Assembly: GCF_000317535.1 (NCBI RefSeq)
Contig: NC_019757.1
Location: 2,930,501 to 2,994,500, forward strand
Source: Cylindrospermum stagnale PCC 7417
GTDB lineage: Bacteria > Cyanobacteriota > Cyanobacteriia > Cyanobacteriales > Nostocaceae
Reading direction: 5' to 3'
Length of the DNA: 64,000 bases
Under the pieces are notes generated by a model, which worked only from the letters and a program-made list of their open reading frames with translations, was not told where the DNA came from and did not search any database. A program made the position numbers and the translations under genes. Shown here piece by piece: positions 16,558 to 24,021 of this stretch; the first letter of the stretch is position 1, and the number at the start of each line of letters is the position of its first letter.

Positions 16558-18090
16558 ATGGGACTACCCTGGTACCGAGTACATACAGTCGTTCTGAACG
16601 ATCCAGGTCGGCTGATTTCTGTACACTTGATGCACACTGCTTTGGTAGCAGGCTGGGCCGGTTCGATGGCACTATACGAACTGGCTATCTACGACCCCAG
16701 TGATCCAGTTCTTAACCCAATGTGGCGCCAAGGGATGTTCGTTCTCCCCTTCATGTCACGTTTGGGCGTCACCGAATCTTGGGGTGGTTGGAGCGTAACA
16801 ACTGCACAAGCAACCGATCCTGGTTTCTGGTCATTTGAAGGCGTTGCTGCGGCTCACATTGTTCTTTCTGGTCTGTTATTCCTAGCTGCTGTTTGGCACT
16901 GGGTTTACTGGGATTTGGAACTCTTTAGAGACCCCCGCACTGGTGAACCTGCCCTAGACTTGCCAAAAATGTTTGGCATTCACCTGTTCTTATCTGGTCT
17001 TCTCTGTTTTGGTTTTGGTGCTTTTCACCTCACCGGACTATTCGGCCCGGGGATGTGGGTTTCTGACGCCTTTGGTGTAGCTGGCAGCATCCAGCCAGTA
17101 GCACCAGAATGGGGTCCTGCTGGGTTTAACCCATTTAACCCTGGTGGCGTTGTGGCTCACCACATTGCCGCTGGTGTTGTTGGCATTATCGCTGGTTTAT
17201 TCCACCTCTCAGTTCGCCCCCCTGAAAGGCTCTACAAGGCCCTGCGGATGGGTAACATCGAAACAGTACTTTCTAGCAGTATTGCTGCGGTTTTCTTCGC
17301 CGCTTTCATCGTAGCTGGTACTATGTGGTACGGTAACGCTACCACCCCAATTGAATTGTTTGGTCCTACCCGTTATCAATGGGATCAGGGCTACTTCCGT
17401 CAGGAAATTGAGCGCCGCGTCCAAACTAGCGTTGCTCAAGGCGACACCCTGGAAGAAGCTTGGGCAAAAATTCCCGAAAGACTTGCTTTCTTTGATTATG
17501 TAGGTAATAGCCCCGCTAAAGGCGGTCTATTCCGCACAGGTGCTATGGACAAGGGCGATGGCATTGCTCAGTCTTGGCAAGGCCACGCGGTATTCAAAGA
17601 TTCTGAAGGTAGGGAGTTGACCGTGCGTCGTCTGCCCAACTTCTTTGAAACCTTCCCAGTGATTCTGACCGACAAAGATGGAGTTATCCGCGCTGATATT
17701 CCTTTCCGTCGGGCAGAATCTAAGTATAGCTTTGAACAATCTGGCGTTACTGTCAGCTTCTACGGCGGCGATCTGAATGGCAAAACCTTTACAGAACCAG
17801 CTGACGTGAAGAAGTATGCCCGTAAGGCTCAAGGCGGTGAAATCTTTGAATTTGACCGGGAAACCTTGAACTCTGATGGTGTATTCCGCACCAGTCCTAG
17901 AGGTTGGTTTACCTTTGGACACGCTGTATTTGCTCTACTATTCTTCTTCGGTCACCTCTGGCATGGCTCTCGGACAATCTACCGAGATGTGTTTGCTGGT
18001 GTTGAGGCGGATCTGGAAGAACAAGTTGAGTGGGGTCTGTTCCAGAAAGTGGGTGACAAGTCAACCCGCCGCCGGAAGGAAGCTCTCTAA
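16558..18090 (+). CDS. psbB: Photosystem II CP47 chlorophyll-binding protein
   Basis: A 510-residue core antenna protein of photosystem II in the thylakoid membrane, essentially full length (the family is about 508-510). It starts [20 protein letters not shown]. Six transmembrane helices carry the chlorophyll-ligand histidines, e.g. [10 protein letters not shown] and [20 protein letters not shown]. The large lumenal loop precedes the last helix ([20 protein letters not shown]). The ATG is preceded by GGAGGAG. psbT follows 150 bp downstream, the usual cyanobacterial arrangement. Confidence 0.98.
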   Translation: MGLPWYRVHTVVLNDPGRLISVHLMHTALVAGWAGSMALYELAIYDPSDPVLNPMWRQGMFVLPFMSRLGVTESWGGWSVTTAQATDPGFWSFEGVAAAHIVLSGLLFLAAVWHWVYWDLELFRDPRTGEPALDLPKMFGIHLFLSGLLCFGFGAFHLTGLFGPGMWVSDAFGVAGSIQPVAPEWGPAGFNPFNPGGVVAHHIAAGVVGIIAGLFHLSVRPPERLYKALRMGNIETVLSSSIAAVFFAAFIVAGTMWYGNATTPIELFGPTRYQWDQGYFRQEIERRVQTSVAQGDTLEEAWAKIPERLAFFDYVGNSPAKGGLFRTGAMDKGDGIAQSWQGHAVFKDSEGRELTVRRLPNFFETFPVILTDKDGVIRADIPFRRAESKYSFEQSGVTVSFYGGDLNGKTFTEPADVKKYARKAQGGEIFEFDRETLNSDGVFRTSPRGWFTFGHAVFALLFFFGHLWHGSRTIYRDVFAGVEADLEEQVEWGLFQKVGDKSTRRRKEAL

Positions 18091-18240
18091 CGTCTAGGTA
18101 ATGGGTAATGGGTGATGGGTAATGGGTAATAGTTTTTACTAATTACCTTTTTCCCAATTACCAGTTACCAATTACCTTTTTCCCAATCCCTAGGCTTGGT
18201 ACACTAAATGTCGCTAGCTAGATAAATAGGAACTTATAAT

Positions 18241-18345
18241 ATGGAAAGCGTTGCATACATCTTGATTTTGACCTTGGCCGTAGGTGTTCTCTTTTTTGCG
18301 ATCGCATTTCGCGAACCGCCTCGCTTTGAGAAAAAAGATAAGTAG
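18241..18345 (+). CDS. psbT: Photosystem II protein T
   Basis: A 34-residue single-helix photosystem II subunit with the sequence start [20 protein letters not shown] and the charged tail PPRFEKKDK. Length and sequence match PsbT. It lies just downstream of psbB as in other cyanobacteria; between them are short copies of the GTAATGG heptamer (18,099-18,131). Confidence 0.95.
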   Translation: MESVAYILILTLAVGVLFFAIAFREPPRFEKKDK

Positions 18346-18452
18346 GTTAACACCAGACTTCTAAGGAAAAATAAACCTTCTATCCGTTGTTACTGAGCAT
18401 GGTAGCAACGGATATTCGCGTTTGTGTATTTTTTAAAATCCTCAAATATTGC

Positions 18453-18648
18453 CTCTTACCTCTTGCCTCTTACCTCTTGCCTCTCGCCTCTTGCCTATTA
18501 CCCATTACCCATTACCCATTACCCATTACCCATTACCCATTACCCATTACCCATTACCCATTACCCATTACCCATTACCTGTTACCTTTTACCTGTTACC
18601 TTTTACCTGTTACCTTTTACCTGTTACCTTTTACCTGTTACCTTTTAA
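18453..18648. repeat. STRR: 27 in-phase heptamers
   Basis: A continuous array in one 7-bp register. Six units of CTCTTRC type come first, then CTATTAC, then eleven CCATTAC, then alternating CTGTTAC and CTTTTAC to about 18,641, plus a partial unit. The unit sequence changes in blocks while the register is kept, as expected from repeated slippage from different founder units. It lies between psbT and rps1, is not coding, and apparent ORFs across it are translations of the repeat. Confidence 0.95.
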
Positions 18649-18823
18649 TAATTTTTTGATTTGTGATATAATTTTCTATCTGGAAGTTAATATGTGATAA
18701 TACTAGCTTTTCTGCGCTACGATAAAAACGGATGTAAGTGTAGACTACTATATGAAGCGCTTGCAAATACATCGAGAGTTGTGGCAAAACCTTTACGGAG
18801 ACTAGAACCAGGAACGAATCAGC

Positions 18824-19960
18824 ATGGTCAATCAGAACTTAACCGCTACAGAAATTGGATTTACTCACGAAGATTTCGCTGCTCTACTTGACAAATACGA
18901 TTATCACTTTAGCCCTGGTGACATTGTGCCAGGAACTGTCTTCAGTATAGAGCCGCGCGGCGCTCTGATTGACATTGGTGCTAAAACAGCAGCATATATA
19001 CCCATACAAGAAATGTCTATTAACCGGGTGGATAGCCCGGAAGAAGTCTTACAATCAAACGAAACACGGGAATTTTTCATTCTCACCGATGAAAACGAAG
19101 ATGGTCAGCTAACCCTCTCGATTCGTCGGATTGAATATATGCGTGCTTGGGAGCGAGTACGGCAGTTGCAAGCAGAAGATGCTACTGTTCGTTCTGGCGT
19201 GTTTGCGACTAATCGTGGTGGAGCATTGGTAAGAATTGAGGGACTGCGCGGCTTTATCCCCGGTTCTCACATCAGTACTCGCAAACCGAAAGAAGAATTG
19301 GTAGGTGAAGAACTACCATTGAAATTCCTAGAAGTAGATGAAGAACGTAACCGCCTAGTTCTCTCCCACCGTCGGGCGCTGGTTGAGCGTAAGATGAACC
19401 GCTTGGAAGTTGGCGAGGTGGTGATTGGTACTGTTCGCGGTATCAAGCCTTATGGTGCCTTCATCGACATCGGTGGCGTCAGCGGACTATTGCACATCTC
19501 GGAAATATCTCACGAGCATATTGATACACCCCATAGTGTGTTCAATGTCAATGATGAAGTAAAAGTCATGATCATTGACTTGGATGCAGAAAGAGGTCGG
19601 ATTTCTCTGTCTACTAAACAGTTGGAACCCGAACCCGGTGATATGATTAAGAACCGTGATTTGGTTTACGATAAGGCTGAAGAAATGGCAGCTAAGTATC
19701 GGGAACAGCTGCTAGCTAAACAGCAGGGTGCTGCGGCTGCGCCTGCTGCATCGGTGGAAGCTGTGGAAGCTTTAGCTGAAGAAGATATCCCATCAGCAAT
19801 GGAAATTGAGGAAGAGATTCCATCAGCAATGGAAATTGAGGAAGAGATTCCATCAGCAATGGAAATTGAGGAAGAGATTCCAGCAGCAACGGAAACTCAA
19901 GAAGAGATTCTAGCAGCAACGGAAACTCAAGAAGAGATTTCAGCAGCTATTCAAGAGTAA
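18824..19960 (+). CDS. rpsA: 30S ribosomal protein S1
   Basis: A 378-residue S1 with three OB-fold S1 domains, the usual number in cyanobacteria: about residues 30-100 (GDIVPGTVFSIEPRGALIDI), 118-182 (VRSGVFATNRGGALVRIEG), and 196-265 (GEVVIGTVRGIKPYGAFIDI followed by GLLHISEISHEHID). It binds mRNA on the small ribosomal subunit. The C terminus is unusual: after residue 310 it consists of 10-residue acidic repeats (EEIPSAMEIE and variants) encoded by a 30-bp DNA repeat. The ATG follows AGCATGGTCAATC with only a weak ribosome site (GGAACGA). Confidence 0.96.
   Translation: MVNQNLTATEIGFTHEDFAALLDKYDYHFSPGDIVPGTVFSIEPRGALIDIGAKTAAYIPIQEMSINRVDSPEEVLQSNETREFFILTDENEDGQLTLSIRRIEYMRAWERVRQLQAEDATVRSGVFATNRGGALVRIEGLRGFIPGSHISTRKPKEELVGEELPLKFLEVDEERNRLVLSHRRALVERKMNRLEVGEVVIGTVRGIKPYGAFIDIGGVSGLLHISEISHEHIDTPHSVFNVNDEVKVMIIDLDAERGRISLSTKQLEPEPGDMIKNRDLVYDKAEEMAAKYREQLLAKQQGAAAAPAASVEAVEALAEEDIPSAMEIEEEIPSAMEIEEEIPSAMEIEEEIPAATETQEEILAATETQEEISAAIQE
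19787..19958. repeat. 30-bp in-frame tandem repeats at the 3' end of rpsA
   Basis: Three near-identical 30-bp units (reading GAAGAGATTCCATCAGCAAT then GGAAATTGAG) are followed by two diverged units with GAAACTCAA. Each encodes 10 residues, giving an acidic tail. The copy number is likely variable among strains. Confidence 0.85.
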
Positions 19961-20012
19961 TAGATTTGTAGTTGCAGATAATTGCAACTACAAGCATCAA
20001 ATCATGATATCA

Positions 20013-20037
20013 AGAGGGAAAATCCCTCTTTTTTTTA
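20013..20037 (+). terminator. rpsA Rho-independent terminator
   Basis: AGAGGGA, loop AAA, TCCCTCT, followed by eight T residues, about 55 bp after the rpsA stop. Confidence 0.9.
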
Positions 20038-20097
20038 TGGAGAATAGCTTTTAGCGATTTTCAATTTTTTTGAATTGTTTTAGCGGGGTGGAATATT

Positions 20098-20832
20098 TTG
20101 GCAACTATTAAATGTAGAAACATCACGTTTGCGAATATCCAAGGGATTTTGTTTGATAAAAATGGGACTTTAGAAGACTCAGAAGTGTATTTGCGATCGC
20201 TTGGACAAAGAGGTGCGCGGATGATCGACGCCCAGATTCCCGGAACTGGGGAACCGTTGTTAATGGCTTTTGGGATAAATAGCGATCGCTTAGATCCCGC
20301 CGGTTTAATCTCTGTAGCCAGTCGCAGAGAAACAGAAGTAGCAGCAGCAGCTTATATAGCCGAAACTGGTAGAGGCTGGTTTGAGTCCTTAAAAATCGCC
20401 CGTCAAGCCTTAGACGAAGCCGAACAATTCATTGGCCAAACTCCCTCACCGCTGTTTGTCGGTAGCTTGGAAGTCTTGCAATCTCTCTCAGCAGCAGGGT
20501 TAAAACTCGGCATTCTTTCAGCAGCCACAACTGAAGAAGTTGAGAAATTTGTCGCCAATCACCAGTTAAGCGATTACATCCAACTGGAAATGGGAGTAGA
20601 TGAAGGGCCGAGTAAACCAGATCCAATACTATTTGTACAAGCTTGCCAAGCTTTGGGAGTCGAACCGGCAGCTACATTAATGGTAGGTGATTCCGTCGGT
20701 GATATGCAAATGGCGCGTAATGCTAAAGCCGCCGGTTGCATTGGTATCACTTGGGTGGGTAAGTCAGATCATGTCCGAGGTGCAGATGTGGTGATTAACC
20801 AACTCGATGAAATTCAAATTGTCGAAGAATAA
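20098..20832 (+). CDS. HAD-superfamily hydrolase (phosphatase-like)
   Basis: A 244-residue HAD protein. Motif I appears as GILFDKNGTLEDSE, with the first catalytic Asp followed by Lys-Asn-Gly-Thr. The canonical second Asp (DxD) is replaced by Asn, which is uncommon and could alter or reduce phosphatase activity. Motif II is LGILSAATT, and motifs III/IV are GPSKPDP and LMVGDSVGDMQMA. A C1-type helical cap (about residues 25-110) is present, as in phosphoglycolate-phosphatase-like members. The start is a TTG at 20,098; no ATG or GTG suits. The substrate is unknown. Confidence 0.8.
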   Translation: MATIKCRNITFANIQGILFDKNGTLEDSEVYLRSLGQRGARMIDAQIPGTGEPLLMAFGINSDRLDPAGLISVASRRETEVAAAAYIAETGRGWFESLKIARQALDEAEQFIGQTPSPLFVGSLEVLQSLSAAGLKLGILSAATTEEVEKFVANHQLSDYIQLEMGVDEGPSKPDPILFVQACQALGVEPAATLMVGDSVGDMQMARNAKAAGCIGITWVGKSDHVRGADVVINQLDEIQIVEE

Positions 20833-21120
20833 AGATTCTCGTTTGGATGCAACGCGGGGTAGTACAGCCGTGGCGAATGGAATTCGCGGCTACACAAACA
20901 AAGTCCGCCTCCGCGGACTAAGGAAAAACTAGATATTTGAAACCCACGGAGGCGGTCACTGAGCGTTCGACTGAGCGCTCACGCCGAAGTCTTGCCGAAG
21001 TGTGGGTTTTGCCTGTGTAGACGCGGTTTCTAACCGCCCTTTTAAAAATCATATAAATACAGATATGTCAAGTTAAAAATGTTAAGATATTAATTACTCC
21101 TCACAGTTGCTAAATAAGCC
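20833..21120. other. Intergenic region with palindromic interspersed repeats
   Basis: Contains small inverted pairs such as GGCGAATGGAATTCGCGGC, AGTCCGCCTCCGCGGACT, CCACGGAGGCGG and GCGGTTTCTAACCGCC. These resemble the short interspersed palindromes of Nostoc genomes. No gene was found. Confidence 0.6.
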
Positions 21121-21705
21121 ATGCAGAACACAGAAACAACCTTAAAACTGCGCCTGTGGACAGTTGACGAGTACCACCGGATGGCTGACGCTGGCATTTT
21201 TGGTGCAGATGAACGTGTGGAACTTCTAGAAGGGAAGATAATTTGGATGATTGCTAAAGGAACAGCCCATCGGTCAGCTGTGGGGAGAACAGATAGATTA
21301 CTGCAAAATTGTTTAAGGAATATTGCTCTGATATGTGTTCAAGACCCGGTAAAGTTAAATAATCGGTCTGAACCAGAACCAGATATTTCTGTTGTGAAAA
21401 TAGACCCGCTAGACTATGCAGATCATCATCCCACCCCTTCAGAAGTTTATCTAATTATTGAAGTAGCAGATAGCAGTTTGAAGTTAGATTGTGAAACTAA
21501 AGCTAAAGCTTATTCTCAAGCGGGAATTAAAGATTATTGGGTGTTAGATGTGGTAAAACGTGAGTTGCATATTTTCCGCGAACCAGGCGAAGAAGGTTAT
21601 CAAAGTGAAGTGATTTTGCCAGAAGATGGGATTGTTTCACCTTTAGAGTTTCCTGATTTGCAGATTGCAGTTTTAGAGATGTTACCACCTGTGAGTGGGT
21701 TTTAG
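21121..21705 (+). CDS. Uma2 family putative endonuclease (DUF820)
   Basis: A 194-residue Uma2 protein with EYHRMADAGIFGADERVELL at the N terminus, PEPDISVVK, then VYLIIEVADSSLKLDCETKA and YSQAGIKDYWVLDV. It carries the standard acidic and lysine positions of the nuclease-like core. It is clearly diverged from the copies at 1,895 and 32,741, so these are family members rather than recent duplicates. Function unknown. Confidence 0.9.
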   Translation: MQNTETTLKLRLWTVDEYHRMADAGIFGADERVELLEGKIIWMIAKGTAHRSAVGRTDRLLQNCLRNIALICVQDPVKLNNRSEPEPDISVVKIDPLDYADHHPTPSEVYLIIEVADSSLKLDCETKAKAYSQAGIKDYWVLDVVKRELHIFREPGEEGYQSEVILPEDGIVSPLEFPDLQIAVLEMLPPVSGF

Positions 21706-21779
21706 GTAAAAGTGTATTTCCTGTTCGTCAATGCCCATTGCTCTTCCATATGTGAGTTTATCAGCCCCTGACTTTTGAG

Positions 21780-22121
21780 CTAAATACGTTGGTAAGGCTG
21801 ATCTGTTGCCTTGCTCAATGCTGCTAGCAAGCTATCCACTAGGTGATCACGCTCATGATAAGTGTAACCACTCATGTAATCTGCGCGGAACCCATAGAAC
21901 AGCATCAGGCGTAGTTCCAATATGTTTAAATGCCAAATCCCGCTCTGGCGGTAGGCGGTTTCCTGGGTTTCACCCCAAGTCATCAAATCAAAGCCCAATT
22001 CCTGAGCGATCGCATACCCATCGATCAACCTGGCAAATTGCCGCCACGCCTGATCATCAAATTTTTCTGTCAAGGTGAACACCTGCACCTGTGCCTTAAC
22101 CACAGTTTTTACAAGTTGCAT
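21780..22121 (-). CDS. Small putative immunity protein, copy a
   Basis: A 113-residue protein starting MQLVKTVVKAQVQVFTLTEK. It has no signal peptide and is rich in aromatics and charge. It differs from the copy at 23,144-23,485 at only four residues. I recognise no named family. The gene lies last in a minus-strand array behind a 1,546-residue toxin, which suggests an immunity or accessory role; this is inferred from context only. Confidence 0.6.
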   Translation of the reverse strand: MQLVKTVVKAQVQVFTLTEKFDDQAWRQFARLIDGYAIAQELGFDLMTWGETQETAYRQSGIWHLNILELRLMLFYGFRADYMSGYTYHERDHLVDSLLAALSKATDQPYQRI

Positions 22122-22223
22122 TTAGGGAACCTCTGTTAAATGAGCATGATAGAAGCGACCATCAAAGTGTTAGAACTTTAAACTGGGTTCAATAGAGTTA
22201 ACTCGGTTTCCATCTGACAATTT

Positions 22224-22640
22224 TCAGTCTTGATATTTATGGGCTTTTGTTCTTTCAGAATTCACCCAGGGAATCACCGTATTTTTGTATCCGCCATTAT
22301 TTGGCAGTTTATTTTCATAATCACAGGCTACAACTGCTGGTACACCTTCCGACCAGAGATATTGAAGTATTCTTGAAACTAAGGCAATTTGATTTTCTAA
22401 AGAGACAGTTTTCGTCTCGTCAGGAAAAATCTCAATGATCTGCTGGAAGTACAGAAAGCCATCGGGGAATTGTTGACGTTGGATTCAGTCAAAGCTTAAG
22501 TTCTTAATGACTAAAATTTCATTATCGTCAAGAAAAAAACTAGCATTATAGTTTTTTTGAGATAACAGACGCCGCAATTTTTCTGCTAGTTCATTCTCGT
22601 TTATGTCGGCATAGATCATGCAAGCTAAATCGTCAGACAC
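22224..22640 (-). pseudogene. Broken copy of the 138-residue putative immunity gene
   Basis: Colinear with the intact gene at 23,588-24,004. Codon 52 is changed from TCA (Ser) to TGA by a single base (22,485-22,487 in plus coordinates), and the ATG start is replaced by GTG. Downstream codons remain in frame with few changes, so the inactivation looks recent. Re-initiation downstream of the stop cannot be excluded. Confidence 0.85.
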
Positions 22641-22681
22641 TCTATCATCTCATGTCTCTCATTATTTAGCAATTTTTGCAA

Positions 22682-23125
22682 TTATCCACTCACCCTTTGT
22701 TTGATCTGTTTAGCGATGTCGAAGAATTCTGTCCACCAATCTTCCTTAAGCGCGTCTTTCTGATATTTTGTAGCTCCTTCGATCACTGTCTGAAAGTAAC
22801 GGTTCATCAAGCGGTCAAAAGCACTATCGCTGAGATAGATAGTATCCAACGGGTCAAATATCATCACACCCTCAAAGGGTTCGTCACCAGGGTCAAGGTC
22901 TTCTGGAAACATGAATCCGCTGTATTCTTGGGTGCGTCCATGTCTGTCTAAGACGCCAGACGCAATAAAACGCACCAGGCTTGGCCAGAACCGCGTAGTG
23001 AGGAAGTCCTGTAGTACCCTCAGTTTTGGTGGAACGTCCACCACTCTGAGTCCACTATATTGTGGTGTCTCCTCCCAGATAATTTTCAGGCTATCAACAA
23101 GTTGATCTTCAATGTGTGTGTTCAT
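22682..23125 (-). CDS. Putative immunity/accessory protein of 147 residues
   Basis: Starts MNTHIEDQLVDSLKIIWEET and ends WWTEFFDIAKQIKQRVSG. It is an acidic soluble protein with no signal peptide and no motif that I can name. It sits between the two copies of the duplicated block, 18 bp after the end of the 113-codon gene on the same strand. It is therefore most likely part of the toxin-associated operon. Confidence 0.6.
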   Translation of the reverse strand: MNTHIEDQLVDSLKIIWEETPQYSGLRVVDVPPKLRVLQDFLTTRFWPSLVRFIASGVLDRHGRTQEYSGFMFPEDLDPGDEPFEGVMIFDPLDTIYLSDSAFDRLMNRYFQTVIEGATKYQKDALKEDWWTEFFDIAKQIKQRVSG

Positions 23126-23143
23126 CAGCCCCTGACTTTTGAG

Positions 23144-23485
23144 CTAAATCCGTTGGTAAGGCTGATCTGTTGCCTTGCTCAATACTGCTAGCAAGCTATC
23201 CACTAGGTGATCACGCTCATGATAAGTGTAACCACTCATGTAATCTGCGCGGAACTCATAGAACAGCATCAGGCGTAGTTCCAATATGTTTAAATGCCGA
23301 ATCCCGCTCTGGCGGTAGGCGGTTTCCTGGGTTTCACCCCAAGTCATCAAATCAAAGCCCAATTCCTGAGCGATCGCATACCCATCGATCAACCTGGCAA
23401 ATTGCCGCCACGCCTGATCATCAAATTTTTCTGTCAAGGTGAACACCTGCGCCTGTGCCTTAACCACAGTTTTTACAAGTTGCAT
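23144..23485 (-). CDS. Small putative immunity protein, copy b
   Basis: A 113-residue near-twin of the product of 21,780-22,121. Differences include Ala for Val in KAQ(A/V)QVF, Arg for Trp after SGI, and Glu for Gly in LMLFY(E/G)F. It lies 102 bp after the 138-codon gene, in the same orientation as the toxin. Family unknown; the immunity role is inferred from position. Confidence 0.6.
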   Translation of the reverse strand: MQLVKTVVKAQAQVFTLTEKFDDQAWRQFARLIDGYAIAQELGFDLMTWGETQETAYRQSGIRHLNILELRLMLFYEFRADYMSGYTYHERDHLVDSLLAVLSKATDQPYQRI

Positions 23486-23587
23486 TTAGGGAACCTCTGT
23501 TAAATGAACATGATAGAAGCGACCATCAAAGTGTTAGAACTTTAAACTGGGTTCAATAGAGTTAACTCGGTTTCCATCTGACAATTT

Positions 23588-24004
23588 TCAGTCTTGATAT
23601 TTATGGGCTTTTGTTCTTTCAGAATTCACCCAGGGAATCACCGTATTTTTGTATCCGCCATTATTTGGCAGTTTATTTTCATAATCACAGGCTGCAACTG
23701 CTGGTACACCTTCCGACCAGAGATATTGAAGTATTCTTGAAACTAAGGCAATTTGATTTTCTAAAGAGACAGTTTTCGTCTCGTCAGGAAAAATCTCAAT
23801 GATCTGCTGGAAGTACAGAAAGCCATCGGGGAATTGTTGACGTTGGATTGAGTCAAAGCTTAAGTTCTTAATGACTAAAATTTCATTATCGTCAAGAAAA
23901 AAACTAGCATTATAGTTTTTTTGAGATAACAGACGCCGCAATTTTTCTGCTAGTTCATTCTCGTTTATGTCGGCATAGATCATGCAAGCTAAATCATCAG
24001 ACAT
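23588..24004 (-). CDS. Putative immunity protein adjacent to the toxin, 138 residues
   Basis: Begins only 17 bp after the toxin stop codon, the classic position of the cognate immunity gene. The sequence starts MSDDLACMIYADINENELAE and contains FFLDDNEILVIKNLSFD. It is acidic and soluble. A duplicate with a nonsense mutation lies at 22,224-22,640. The family is not recognised, and cognate immunity is inference. Confidence 0.65.
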   Translation of the reverse strand: MSDDLACMIYADINENELAEKLRRLLSQKNYNASFFLDDNEILVIKNLSFDSIQRQQFPDGFLYFQQIIEIFPDETKTVSLENQIALVSRILQYLWSEGVPAVAACDYENKLPNNGGYKNTVIPWVNSERTKAHKYQD

Positions 24005-24021
24005 CGTATCACCTCGTGTCT

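Larger units (their letters stand above)
21760..22659. repeat. 0.9-kb duplicated block, copy 1 (immunity genes)
   Basis: Almost identical to 23,124-24,020 at a constant offset of 1,364 bp; I count roughly a dozen differences by eye. It carries a 113-codon gene and a broken version of a 138-codon gene. Confidence 0.92.
23124..24020. repeat. 0.9-kb duplicated block, copy 2 (immunity genes)
   Basis: Partner of 21,760-22,659. This copy holds intact versions of both small genes and is directly downstream of the toxin gene. Confidence 0.92.

Noticed and set aside
18453-18648. CRISPR array
   Set aside because: The repeat is a continuous 7-bp unit with no spacers.
18387-18697. Three overlapping reading frames of 74-90 codons
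   Set aside because: They are translations of the 7-bp tandem array in different frames (repeating PITHYPL), not genes.
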